This document shows positions 16,196-24,918 of a stretch of 25,303 bases of DNA, piece after piece (the first letter of the stretch is position 1; every line of letters starts with the position of its first letter). The translations under genes were made by a program, and so were the position numbers. This DNA is from UBA1562 sp041653955 (lineage in GTDB: Bacteria; Omnitrophota; Gorgyraeia; Gygaellales; Profunditerraquicolaceae): positions 1-25,303 of the forward strand of contig JBAZEH010000022.1 of assembly GCA_041653955.1 (NCBI GenBank). The letters are read 5' to 3'. A model generated the notes under the pieces. That model was not told the DNA's origin. It was given only the letters and a program-made list of their open reading frames with translations, and did no database searches.

Positions 16196-17698
16196 CTATT
16201 TTATTGCATATCCCAGGCTCATCAGCTTCTCCATGCTCTCAGGATCCATGCCTTTATCTAAAACCCTGCCTGGCGCCCCGATGCTTTCTATCCATTGCTC
16301 GAGTCGACTTTTTAAAGACCGGGATATCTTATCCTTTTCATACGCCATGTTACTACGTTCATAAGGATCATTTTTCAGGTCGTACAGTTCATATGTGTCT
16401 TTGTTCAGATTGTGGATCAGCTTCCAATCCTCGCTCCTGATCGACTGCATCTCGTATCCTTCATGCAGATTCTCGCTGAAAGCATGCTCAGGCCATCCCT
16501 CAGCCTTACCTGATATCAATGCACACAAACTATTGCCCTCCATTCTCGGATCTCCTTTTATATTCAAGATATCCAGTATCGTAGGCATAATGTCTATGGA
16601 CTGGACCTGGCGTTTGATTGTTCTGCCCTCCGGCAAACCCGGCCCTTTTATGATAAGCGGGACTTTTAACAATACATCATACAGGCTATCACCATGGTAA
16701 AAGTTATTACTGTAATCAGCCAGATTCTCTCCGTGGTCGGCGGTCAACACGATCAAGGTGTTTTTGAGCAGGCCCTGTCTTTCTAGCTCATTTAAAAATA
16801 CGGCTATATAGTCATCTACTAATCTTATGCCGCCGTCATATTGGGAGATATAATAATCCTTGTCTTCTTTGCTGATATTCCCGTCTAATGCCTGCTTTGT
16901 AAAAAGCGGGAAGACCGCATCCAGGAAACCGGGAGTATCCTTAAAATACCTGATCTTCCTGCGTAATTCCTTCTCGTCCCTTGCCTTAACCTTGCTGGGA
17001 AAAGTGACAAAATATGGCTCTGCCCGCAACTGGTCTTTTTCGGAAATAGCGACCCAATAATATTTTGCTTCGAAATACTCTGCACCTTTATCTTTTAGCG
17101 CGGGCGGCAAGAACAATTTTTGATACGCAGGGTCCGGATTCAAGTACGGCGCGTGGGCGTCGAAATAATGCAACCAAAGGAACAGCCGCCTGTCTTTATT
17201 CTTCTCCAGCCAAGCGATTGCTTCCCGATTTATCTGTGCGGCGCTACCTTCAATATTAAAATAGGTGTAGTCAAATCCTTTAGTAACCCACGCCTGTTCC
17301 GCGTGAGCCACGATTGCAGCTGTATGATAACCGTCTTTCTTCAATATATCGCCAAGAGTTGAGGATGGAGTAAGCGGAACCTCAGAAGGCCTTCTTATGC
17401 CATGTTGAGAAGGGTAAAGAGAGCTCATCAGGAAAGGTATGGAAGCCCCCGTCTCCGGAGCCTGGCTGATAGCCTGAGTAAACAATACGCCACTCTCGGC
17501 GATCCTGTCAATACAGGGAGAAGTCTCTCTCTCATACCCATAACAGCCAAGATGATCCGGCCTCAAGGCGTCAATGGTGATTACAACGAGATTGTATGGC
17601 TTAGGCCTGTTTAAAGCGTATAAAATATACACTACTAGCGCAATGAAAATAACGCATAACAATGAAAGTAAATGTTTTCTATTTATCGTCATCGCCAC
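16196..17698 (-). CDS. Membrane-anchored sulfatase-fold (alkaline phosphatase superfamily) hydrolase or transferase
   Basis: A 500-residue protein with an N-terminal anchor helix (about 9-28) and a periplasmic sulfatase-fold domain. Visible elements are LVVITIDALRPDHLGCYGY (metal Asp43), the nucleophile region APETGASIPFLMSSLYPSQHG (abridged positions 80-100), TADHGENLADY and YHGDSLYDV, and the family C-terminal stretch from WKLIHNL to YELYDLKNDPYE. The nucleophile position holds Thr83, not the C-x-P-x-R cysteine that becomes formylglycine, so a classical sulfatase is unlikely; threonine-type relatives such as LtaS and EptA are phospho-transferases. The GTG at 17698 has AGGG nine bases upstream; an ATG at 17692 is an alternative. 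The gene overlaps the end of the upstream AP-type gene by about 20 bases. Confidence 0.87.
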   Translation of the reverse strand: MAMTINRKHLLSLLCVIFIALVVYILYALNRPKPYNLVVITIDALRPDHLGCYGYERETSPCIDRIAESGVLFTQAISQAPETGASIPFLMSSLYPSQHGIRRPSEVPLTPSSTLGDILKKDGYHTAAIVAHAEQAWVTKGFDYTYFNIEGSAAQINREAIAWLEKNKDRRLFLWLHYFDAHAPYLNPDPAYQKLFLPPALKDKGAEYFEAKYYWVAISEKDQLRAEPYFVTFPSKVKARDEKELRRKIRYFKDTPGFLDAVFPLFTKQALDGNISKEDKDYYISQYDGGIRLVDDYIAVFLNELERQGLLKNTLIVLTADHGENLADYSNNFYHGDSLYDVLLKVPLIIKGPGLPEGRTIKRQVQSIDIMPTILDILNIKGDPRMEGNSLCALISGKAEGWPEHAFSENLHEGYEMQSIRSEDWKLIHNLNKDTYELYDLKNDPYERSNMAYEKDKISRSLKSRLEQWIESIGAPGRVLDKGMDPESMEKLMSLGYAIK

Positions 17699-19739
17699 TG
17701 AATAAATCCCTGCCCTTTATCCCGTCAACCTTTGTGATCCCGAACGCGCGCAATATCGTAGGACATATATCAAGTATAGAAGCACCGTTCAAATCTGCCT
17801 TTTTGTTGGTGAATATCACGCCCTTAACCAGGACAGGATCCACCATATGGTCTCCGCTCCATTCTTTTGTATTGTCCTCTATAAGCGAATCCGGAGCCCC
17901 TCCTAATGCGGTCTGCCAGGATGCGCGATAACCCGCATTAAATCCCACGAACAGGTCAGGTGCGTCATTCACATATGGCCCTTCAAATGCCTCCTCGCTG
18001 GTATAAACATGACTGACGATCTTCTCCCCTCCCTGGGGATCGCATAATTCATTCAGTTTAGCCGCGATCTCTTTTTTTATGGCCTGAACTTCAAACCCAT
18101 CCACTATCCCGTAATAGTCCCTTCCGATCCTGTTTAGATATATTCCGCCGAAACCCAGCGCATATGCTTTTGTTTGTGACCAATCTACCCCCTGGAAGAA
18201 CTCTCCGCACTCTTCTCTGTCTTTTTTTAAGAAAAGGTAGCCGTTATCCATAAGCCAACGGTTAAGGTGAACGGCCCTGCGGAAAGAAGTGAACCCGTGG
18301 TCTGAAAGGACGATGAGGTCAGTGCCGCTATCCATATTATCCAGCACTTCTCCTATAATCCGGTCGATCTTCTCATAATACTTGAATATAGTATTTGTAT
18401 ATATAGAGGCTTTTTTATAAAGATGGGACTTTGTATCCAGGTAGCGCCAGAATACATGCTGTATCATATCCAGGGTATCAAAATAAAAGAAAAATACACC
18501 GCCCTTAAACTCCTTTAATTCTTGTTTCAGTATCTTCTCTTTATCGCTCAAGATCGCGTCTGCCTGTTCCAGGAAATTTCTCTCTGTTATCCTGCCTTCG
18601 GTCAGCGCCCATACATGGGCATCGTGCGGCATCCCCTGCGTATAATATAACCCTATCCTTTTAGCTATCTTGGCGGAATAAGCCCGCGGGTGGGTCATGG
18701 GAAAGGGGGGATTGCGGGGATCGAAGTTTATGGCGCTTAAATACAGGCTGAACTCTGGGCCGACAGACCTAAGGTAAAACTTTGCTATGCCGTCTGTTTT
18801 TCTGAATATCCCCGTTTTAAAGGATACTCTTTGAAAATCACTCCAATGCCCCTCCTCCAGAAGAACCGTGTTACCCTGGAAGCGAAGAGATGCTTTTCTA
18901 TTAACGGAGTCAATGACTATCCTTAATGGTATCTTGCTTTCGCTGACCGAGCCTGAAACTGAAACTTTCGGGCCATATATATATGTATCAATCTCGTTAT
19001 CTGACGGGTCTACGTAAACTATCTTCCCCCGGCTGTCTTTATCTTTCTCTGTAAGAGGTGTTGATGTATAAAAAGAAAACCTGCCTATTGTGCCATAGAG
19101 ATCCGGGACCCCCATACCGGAGAACATCCTCCCCAAAATGGCCTCGGGCGGGAAGGTGTTGGGACAAAAATAGATAAAAGACGGTATTTTATTACGGGTT
19201 AGCATATTCCAAAAAGCCTCTCCTTTCCTGCGCACCTGCACCTTGGGCCCGGTGCCTGTGCCCGTTACCTCATTCAGGCTTAAGTAAGGAAGGTATCTTT
19301 CATGGTCGCACATAATAAAATCAAATATGCCGTGCCTGCCCGGGTTCAATCCTGTCGCGAAACTCGTCCAAACTACGGCAGACTCGGCAGGAACAATGGT
19401 CGACAACCTGGAATAGCCTCCTTCTTCCATTAAAGACGCAAGGTTTGGCAATCTCCCTTCCCGGATAAGTTGTTCGGTAATTACGGGATCCATTGCGTCA
19501 ATACCTAAAACCACTATCTTCTTATCGATCGCTGGCTTATGCATCATCATGCCTCCGATAGCTAAAATTGACAATAACAATAAGACTAAAAACGCCGGAA
19601 TAAATTTCCTTATAATCCGGAAAAAGAACCGGAAAAATAGGAATGCCCCTCCCAGCAACCCAAGAAGCATACCCCAAAAAAAAGATGCGCTCTGCACGAA
19701 CACAAACCCCCCTCCCGGATCCACATAATAATTAATCAT
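17679..19739 (-). CDS. Membrane-anchored alkaline-phosphatase-superfamily (type I phosphodiesterase-like) protein
   Basis: A 686-residue protein with two N-terminal membrane helices (about 19-39 and 46-66), then a periplasmic phosphodiesterase/nucleotide pyrophosphatase fold. Key sites are VVLGIDAMDP (metal Asp81), PAESAVVWTSFATGLNPG with Ser120 at the nucleophile position, RHGIFDF, and VLSDHGFTSFRR (Asp-His metal pair). A middle stretch of about 150 residues (roughly 230-390) is unlike the core fold and may be an inserted beta domain. The ATG overlaps the CysN-like stop (ATGA) and has AGGGG eight bases upstream. Members cleave or transfer phosphodiester groups, sometimes on lipids or glycans. 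The tight coupling to a sulfate-activating GTPase is unusual; the substrate is unknown. Confidence 0.87.
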   Translation of the reverse strand: MINYYVDPGGGFVFVQSASFFWGMLLGLLGGAFLFFRFFFRIIRKFIPAFLVLLLLSILAIGGMMMHKPAIDKKIVVLGIDAMDPVITEQLIREGRLPNLASLMEEGGYSRLSTIVPAESAVVWTSFATGLNPGRHGIFDFIMCDHERYLPYLSLNEVTGTGTGPKVQVRRKGEAFWNMLTRNKIPSFIYFCPNTFPPEAILGRMFSGMGVPDLYGTIGRFSFYTSTPLTEKDKDSRGKIVYVDPSDNEIDTYIYGPKVSVSGSVSESKIPLRIVIDSVNRKASLRFQGNTVLLEEGHWSDFQRVSFKTGIFRKTDGIAKFYLRSVGPEFSLYLSAINFDPRNPPFPMTHPRAYSAKIAKRIGLYYTQGMPHDAHVWALTEGRITERNFLEQADAILSDKEKILKQELKEFKGGVFFFYFDTLDMIQHVFWRYLDTKSHLYKKASIYTNTIFKYYEKIDRIIGEVLDNMDSGTDLIVLSDHGFTSFRRAVHLNRWLMDNGYLFLKKDREECGEFFQGVDWSQTKAYALGFGGIYLNRIGRDYYGIVDGFEVQAIKKEIAAKLNELCDPQGGEKIVSHVYTSEEAFEGPYVNDAPDLFVGFNAGYRASWQTALGGAPDSLIEDNTKEWSGDHMVDPVLVKGVIFTNKKADLNGASILDICPTILRAFGITKVDGIKGRDLFSGDDDK

Positions 19740-20947
19740 AAGATAACCCCTGCCGCGCGAATACCGGTATCGCCTTCAAGGACAAACCGGCCTAAGCTAT
19801 TAGAACCAGTATATCTTTCTACCACCGCCGGGCTGCCGAAGGCCAGAACAACCTCCGCAAGGTCAAACTCATGCAACGGACCTTTTGCGGACTTCTCCTT
19901 CAGAGAAGCTATATCCCAAACTCCCCTTACCTCCTTGATACTAACGGAGATATCCTGTGTGGCGCACACAAACCTCATCTTTTCTGCAGCCCTAAAAGGC
20001 AAAACACAGAGTATTTTAGCCCTGATCTCGCGCTTCACTTCAGGCAGATCCGCTTTACATATGACCTGGCCGCGCCTTATACCGCGCATCTCATCCAATA
20101 TTAACCCGATACCCTCAGGCGCCTTTGCCATTGCTTTATTCTTATTAAATGCTCTGATCGTCTTTATAGTGTATTCTTTATTTTCCGGCAAGACCACGAT
20201 TTTTTCTTTTCTCTTTACGCATCCCGACATCACTTCTCCTAAGGCAACCTTAGTCTTGCCGTTCAAGTTATATATATCCTGTACCGAAAAACGAAAACTA
20301 CTACCCCGCCCCTTCTTATCGTATGCGCTTAATAACCTTATAAGCGGCAACCCGTTATACCAAGGCATATTGCTGGACCCTCTGGCGATATTATCTCCCC
20401 GCTTTGCAAAAATAGGAATAAAATATTCTGGCGATAAAGAGATCTCACTGAATAATCCGCTTATGCTTTCTTTTGCTTTCTCAAAAATTTCATATTTAAA
20501 ACCGACCGAGTCCATTTTGTTAACCGCTACTATAACATGCGTTATCCCAAGGAACTTAAGGATAAAGGCGTGCCTTTTGGTTTGCTCCTCTATAGGGCAT
20601 CTTATATCTAATACCAATACGGCAACATCAGCATAAGAGCTTCCGCTAAGCATATTCTTCAGCAGCTCTCTGTGGCCCGGAACATCTATAAAATTCAAGC
20701 CCTTGCCTCTTTTTAATCTGCAAAAACTCTGCGTTGTATCTATCGTTAACTGGCCCCTTCTTTCCTCTTCCAGGCTATCCAATAGATACGCAAATTCGAA
20801 TTCCCTGTTCAGCTCGCGGCATACGCCATTTATCTCCATAGCCTTACCTATAGGCAACGAGCCCGTATCATATAAAGCCCTCCCGATAAGAGTAGACTTT
20901 CCAGAATCAACATCACCAGTTACCACTATATTCAGACAGTCTTTCAT
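19736..20947 (-). CDS. cysN: CysN-like sulfate adenylyltransferase large subunit (GTPase)
   Basis: A 403-residue translation-factor-type GTPase from ATG 20947; an in-frame TTG at 21019 lies inside the upstream gene and is not favoured. GTPase motifs are GDVDSGKST (11-19), LTIDT (switch I threonine), DVPGH (88-92) and NKMD (143-146). CysN marks include LYDTGSL, EEERRGQLTID, TKRHAFILKFLGI and NMPWYNG, followed by the two beta-barrel domains. In known bacteria CysN and CysD together make APS from ATP and sulfate, driven by GTP hydrolysis. There is no fused APS kinase domain, and at 403 residues it is shorter than the E. coli protein of about 475. The CysD-like gene is upstream, separated by one AP-type gene. 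A role in feeding sulfation is likely but no sulfotransferase is in view. Confidence 0.9.
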   Translation of the reverse strand: MKDCLNIVVTGDVDSGKSTLIGRALYDTGSLPIGKAMEINGVCRELNREFEFAYLLDSLEEERRGQLTIDTTQSFCRLKRGKGLNFIDVPGHRELLKNMLSGSSYADVAVLVLDIRCPIEEQTKRHAFILKFLGITHVIVAVNKMDSVGFKYEIFEKAKESISGLFSEISLSPEYFIPIFAKRGDNIARGSSNMPWYNGLPLIRLLSAYDKKGRGSSFRFSVQDIYNLNGKTKVALGEVMSGCVKRKEKIVVLPENKEYTIKTIRAFNKNKAMAKAPEGIGLILDEMRGIRRGQVICKADLPEVKREIRAKILCVLPFRAAEKMRFVCATQDISVSIKEVRGVWDIASLKEKSAKGPLHEFDLAEVVLAFGSPAVVERYTGSNSLGRFVLEGDTGIRAAGVIL

Positions 20948-20955
20948 ATCGGTAG

Positions 20956-22533
20956 CTAATTTAAATACCCCAAAGAACGCATCCTCTCTTTTGTCCTTTG
21001 CACATCCGCAGGAGAACAAAATGGCTCTGGCGCTTTGGGTTCTTTAACATTTTCGTATGTATCGATATGTTCAAGCGGGTGTTCCGTCAAATAGCTTAGG
21101 TCAATAGCTCTTTCCAGAACGCTGCCCGGCATATCATCCGCCGCAGGCAGACCCGACAGGTATAACAGGGTAGGTGCAATATCGTATATGCTGGCCCTCT
21201 TAAGCTTCATATCTCTACGGATATTCTTCCCGGACAAAATTATTATTGCATCAGCATAGTCGTGTTTACCGGGGAAATTATTCTCTATAAGAAAATCGGA
21301 AATCTTGTATTCCAGGTTATTAATTAAAATATGGTATTGGGGTGTATCGGTAACTACTTCAAGCATAAATCCTGAATTGGTATCTCCGATTATCCTGAAA
21401 ATAGGCTTGCCCGTTTCTTTAATTTTAATACCCTTTAAGATATCCTTGGCCTTTTCTCTTGCTGCGTTAAAATCTTCCCCTCCGGCATCACAGCTTATCC
21501 TGATATTTCTTACCGGAAGGGGAGATCTGGGAGATACATCTTCTAATAGGATTGCCTTAGAGTTATATTTTAACTCATCTAGATCGGCCATCTCCAGGAA
21601 ATTTCCAAGATCGGATAAAAAATATACCCTTTCTGCCCTGCAATCTGCCTTAAAACCATGGTCTGAAACGATAACAACAGTCGCATACTTACCTGCGATC
21701 TTCAATAAATCTCCTATTGCGTTATCGCACCAGATATAATAACCGCTGATCACCTCTTTATAGCAGGGGAGACCTCCAAGGGTACCGTCCTGGACATACC
21801 TGCAATAACGGTGGGATAACGAATCAATCCCTCTTATATATAAGCAAAAGAAATCAAACTTCATCTTTTTCAATAAATATTTAGAGAAACCCAAAACAAA
21901 ATAATCCCGGTCAATAATCCATTTATCTTCTCCCTTAAGTATAAACGCGGTATCCGTTGCTTTTCTGAAACTATTGAATTCTCTCTCTGATAATAAGCGC
22001 TCAAAAGATGGCTTGGAATAATTTGACGAAAAGAAATCACTTTCATCCGCTCCTTCGGAAATCATTACCCCGTTCACTCTCTCGGCCGGCCAAGTGACCA
22101 GATATCCGACTATTCCCACCTTCTTTCTATACTCGCCCAGGATATTCCATATCGCCTTTACTTTCCTGGAACCACTATAGTAAGGAACCTTTTCTCCCGT
22201 GGCTGCGTCAGTCCCCATAAAATCTGTAATCCCGTGGACCTGCAGAGATTTTCCCGTAGCGATCGAAGTCCAGATAGCCCAGCTCGTGCGCCCTTCAAGA
22301 GTTTTCAAATTTCCCCAGCAACCGTTATCCATCAATCTCTTTATATTGGGTAATTTTCCTTCTTCGATAAGCGGTAAAATAACATTCCATCCGGCTGCAT
22401 CCAGGCCGATCAGGATTATTTTGTATCTTTTTTTATTCACGAAATAAAATGAGGTTGAAACTGCAACGATGACAGCCGCCAATAAAACCAATAGTATCTT
22501 TTTCTTTGATTCTATGATATTGCGTATTCTCAT
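20956..22533 (-). CDS. Membrane-anchored alkaline-phosphatase-superfamily protein
   Basis: A 525-residue protein from ATG 22533, chosen over an in-frame GTG at 22554 that overlaps the CysD stop, because AGGAAG lies seven bases before the ATG. A single anchor helix lies near residues 12-33, then a periplasmic type I phosphodiesterase-like fold: IILIGLDAAGW (metal Asp45), GRTSWAIWTSIATG with Ser84 at the nucleophile position, VHGITDF, VIVSDHGFKADCR, and HDYADAIIILSG. The C-terminus ends in KERMRSLGYLN, the type of tail common in sulfatase-fold proteins. It sits between the two sulfate-activation subunits. Family knowledge suggests phosphodiester or related group hydrolysis/transfer at the envelope; no cysteine nucleophile for a sulfatase is present. 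Confidence 0.87.
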   Translation of the reverse strand: MRIRNIIESKKKILLVLLAAVIVAVSTSFYFVNKKRYKIILIGLDAAGWNVILPLIEEGKLPNIKRLMDNGCWGNLKTLEGRTSWAIWTSIATGKSLQVHGITDFMGTDAATGEKVPYYSGSRKVKAIWNILGEYRKKVGIVGYLVTWPAERVNGVMISEGADESDFFSSNYSKPSFERLLSEREFNSFRKATDTAFILKGEDKWIIDRDYFVLGFSKYLLKKMKFDFFCLYIRGIDSLSHRYCRYVQDGTLGGLPCYKEVISGYYIWCDNAIGDLLKIAGKYATVVIVSDHGFKADCRAERVYFLSDLGNFLEMADLDELKYNSKAILLEDVSPRSPLPVRNIRISCDAGGEDFNAAREKAKDILKGIKIKETGKPIFRIIGDTNSGFMLEVVTDTPQYHILINNLEYKISDFLIENNFPGKHDYADAIIILSGKNIRRDMKLKRASIYDIAPTLLYLSGLPAADDMPGSVLERAIDLSYLTEHPLEHIDTYENVKEPKAPEPFCSPADVQRTKERMRSLGYLN

Positions 22534-22540
22534 AATATCG

Positions 22541-22546
22541 CTTCCT
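22541..22546 (-). promoter_or_regulatory. Ribosome binding site deciding the start of the first AP-type gene
   Basis: The minus strand reads AGGAAG seven bases before ATG 22533. It lies downstream of the in-frame GTG at 22554, so it favours the later start and separates this gene from the CysD-like stop by 17 bases. Confidence 0.6.
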
Positions 22547-22550
22547 GATA

Positions 22551-23366
22551 TCACATATACCCCAGCGATCTCAATTTTTGCATCATATACTCTTTTTCTT
22601 TATCCTGGATACGCCCGGACCTCTCGGCTATGCCGGTAGACTCCAGCTCTTTTATTATTTTATCGACGGTATCAGCGGATGATCCTACTGCCTGACAGCA
22701 GCATTCGCATCCTATGCTACGGTATCTTTTGCGCTTCCTGGCGAAATAAAGACCAATGACAGGCAGCTTCTCTTTCTTTATATACCGCCATATATCGATC
22801 TCCCGCCAATGTAATAAAGGGTGCACCCTGACATGCGTACCGTCATCGGCCCCGGCTTTAGGGAACCCCGTCCACAACTCTAAAGGCTGATTGCAATAAT
22901 CCCAATTGAATTTTGCGTCTCTCCATGAAAAATATCTCTCTTTCGCTCTTATGGAATGTTCGTCCCTCCTGATTGCTACGAGCAGGGCCTTAAGATTATG
23001 CCGCTTGATCGCTTCCTTCAGCGCTCCTGTCTTCAATTCATTACAGCAATTAAACCTTCCGCCGCCAGCAGATACCCCGCCCTTTAAGGCCTTGTCATTT
23101 TTGGCAATGATCAATTTAAGGCCCCATTCTTTTGCGTACTTATCCCGAAATTCGTATATCTCTTTAAACTTAAAGGTGGTATCAATATGGACAACGGAAA
23201 AAGGGACCTTTCCCAGAAAAGCTTTCCTTGCCAGATGGACCAATGCCGTAGAATCCTTGCCCATACTCCATAAAAGCGCCAGGCCACCCCTATACTCCCG
23301 ATAGGCCTCTCTGATTATATAAATACTTTTACTTTCTAACTCACCTAAATACAAATTATCCTTCAT
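22551..23366 (-). CDS. cysD: CysD-like sulfate adenylyltransferase small subunit with APS-reductase-type cysteines
   Basis: A 271-residue PP-loop ATP pyrophosphatase. The nucleotide loop is SMGKDST (34-40). The CysD signature is clear: LESKSIYIIREAYREY, HIDTTFKFKEIYEFRD, IRRDEHSIRAKERYFSWRD, NQPLELW, and HPLLHWREIDIWRYI. CysD with CysN turns sulfate and ATP into APS. Unlike E. coli CysD, it carries CC at 107-108 in FNCCNELKTGAL, and YRSIGCECCC with Cys220 and Cys223 in C-x2-C spacing. These match the four [4Fe-4S] ligands of APS reductases (CC plus SIGCxPC), yet the C-terminal catalytic cysteine of those reductases is absent. At 271 residues it is shorter than E. coli CysD (302). The assignment as the sulfurylase subunit is supported by the CysN-like gene nearby. 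Confidence 0.88.
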   Translation of the reverse strand: MKDNLYLGELESKSIYIIREAYREYRGGLALLWSMGKDSTALVHLARKAFLGKVPFSVVHIDTTFKFKEIYEFRDKYAKEWGLKLIIAKNDKALKGGVSAGGGRFNCCNELKTGALKEAIKRHNLKALLVAIRRDEHSIRAKERYFSWRDAKFNWDYCNQPLELWTGFPKAGADDGTHVRVHPLLHWREIDIWRYIKKEKLPVIGLYFARKRKRYRSIGCECCCQAVGSSADTVDKIIKELESTGIAERSGRIQDKEKEYMMQKLRSLGYM

Positions 23367-23376
23367 TTTTCCATTA

Positions 23377-24918
23377 TCATTTTTTAAAACACCTCTTTAT
23401 TATGGTATCGGCTATGTTCTCCGCCAACAGCCTGTTCCCTTCCCTGGTGCAATGGCCGAAATCCCCGGCAAACATATCTATAAAATATTTATCGTAACTT
23501 GCTTGTTTTAACGCCTCTTTGAATACTTTCTCGTTATCTACGAAGATAACGCCCTCTTTATCCAAAAATATCTTTTTTAGCGGCTCCAGGCTGCGCGCTG
23601 GATACTGCATACATACAAATTTTACTCCCTTTTCATCCAAGATCTCCTTCAGCTTATGATAGTTGCGTTGAGTAACGAGGTTATAAGATCCCAACCTTAG
23701 TTTTTTTGCCGTTTCGGAATATTCCTTTGCCAAAACTGGATTCCCCAGTTTTTCATAGCAGTGCACAAGGGCCATATATACCGCATCATTCCTGGGGTTT
23801 ATCTCTATGGCCTTCTTAAACTCTTCTGCGGCTTTATTAAAATCTTTTTTAAGCAGATAAATAGAACCTAATTCAAAATACGCCGGCCCTTCCCCGCTAT
23901 CCAGCTCTGTGATCCTCCTAAAGGTTTCTGCGGCTTTATCAAGGTCCCCGGTTAGCCTGTAACACCATCCTAATTCAAAATATGAGGTTTTTTCACGGGG
24001 AGATACTTCTATCGCCCGCTTATACATCTCCTCCGCTTCCTTAAATTTTAGCTGCTCCCGATATGTCCATCCCAATCCAAAATATACCTGGTGGTTACGG
24101 GGGTCTATATTTATTACGCGTTTATACATATTCTCCGCTTTGCTAAAATCCCGCATAGTCAAATAATACCTCCCTAATTCAAGATATGGCAGGGGATCAT
24201 CCGGATCCCTCTCTATAGCATACTTATATTTTTTTTCAGCCTCATAATAATTTTCACTGTCCCAGCTCGTTATCCTGGGATGCGCGTACATTTGATCTTT
24301 CTCCGGTCTCATATCTACCGCGGGCTCTATATACACGCTTTCGCCATCAATAGCCCTCCCGGGGGTTCCGGCCTCTCTTGTGCCCTCTTCCTTATTGGCG
24401 ATCTCTCTATCATCTGTATGATAAGAAGAAAACCTGGCTCTTCTGTATTTACTCGCTATATTGTTCAATAATATCTTTGCCAATTTATATGTCTTTAACG
24501 GTATTTTTTCTGAAACTGGAATATTGCCGTAAGGCAAAAGTTTTTTATCGTCATTAAATCCTGTCATCACGATTACCATATCCGGATTATACTTATTGAG
24601 GCTGTCCTTCAAAGTCATAATTACGAATCCGGAATCAGTCGCGGCCCTACCCTTATCAATAACAGAAAACCTTATCCCGGGTATTCTCCTGTTTAAAATA
24701 TCTTCAAGTACCTTAGGGTACGCGTATGCCGTCATTGAATCTCCTAAACACAGGATGCGATATTGACCCTTTTCCATTATAGAAACCTTATTTCTATGCT
24801 CCTGTAACGATACTAAAATAAACCCCCCTGCGCGCAAAGCAATCTCGAATAAGGCCACACAAAATAACACGCCGGATATAATCAGGATTATTTTTTGTTT
24901 AAGCGAAATGCGAGACAT
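23377..24918 (-). CDS. Membrane-anchored SGNH-fold hydrolase with internal TPR solenoid
   Basis: A 513-residue protein. An anchor helix (about 9-38) precedes a periplasmic SGNH/GDSL fold: ILCLGDSMTAY (Ser61, block I), DKGRAATDSGF (block II glycine) and MTGFNDD (Asn122, block III). The fold is then interrupted by a linker and a TPR array at about 220-405, with four exact 34-residue units starting near 242, 276, 310 and 344 (pattern Y-F-E-L-G ... A-E-E-x-Y-K-R-A-I-E-x-x-P-R). The fold closes with GDFGHCTREGNRLLAENI, whose Asp486 and His489 give the D-x2-H of block V. This would be an esterase or acyl-transfer-related enzyme on an envelope glycan, with TPRs for partner binding. GAGGT lies about ten bases before ATG 24918. 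Confidence 0.87.
   Translation of the reverse strand: MSRISLKQKIILIISGVLFCVALFEIALRAGGFILVSLQEHRNKVSIMEKGQYRILCLGDSMTAYAYPKVLEDILNRRIPGIRFSVIDKGRAATDSGFVIMTLKDSLNKYNPDMVIVMTGFNDDKKLLPYGNIPVSEKIPLKTYKLAKILLNNIASKYRRARFSSYHTDDREIANKEEGTREAGTPGRAIDGESVYIEPAVDMRPEKDQMYAHPRITSWDSENYYEAEKKYKYAIERDPDDPLPYLELGRYYLTMRDFSKAENMYKRVINIDPRNHQVYFGLGWTYREQLKFKEAEEMYKRAIEVSPREKTSYFELGWCYRLTGDLDKAAETFRRITELDSGEGPAYFELGSIYLLKKDFNKAAEEFKKAIEINPRNDAVYMALVHCYEKLGNPVLAKEYSETAKKLRLGSYNLVTQRNYHKLKEILDEKGVKFVCMQYPARSLEPLKKIFLDKEGVIFVDNEKVFKEALKQASYDKYFIDMFAGDFGHCTREGNRLLAENIADTIIKRCFKK

Noticed and set aside
19935..20636. Plus-strand open frame of 233 codons
   Set aside because: It is antisense to the CysN-like gene, whose GTPase motifs are unmistakable; the plus frame has no recognisable domain.
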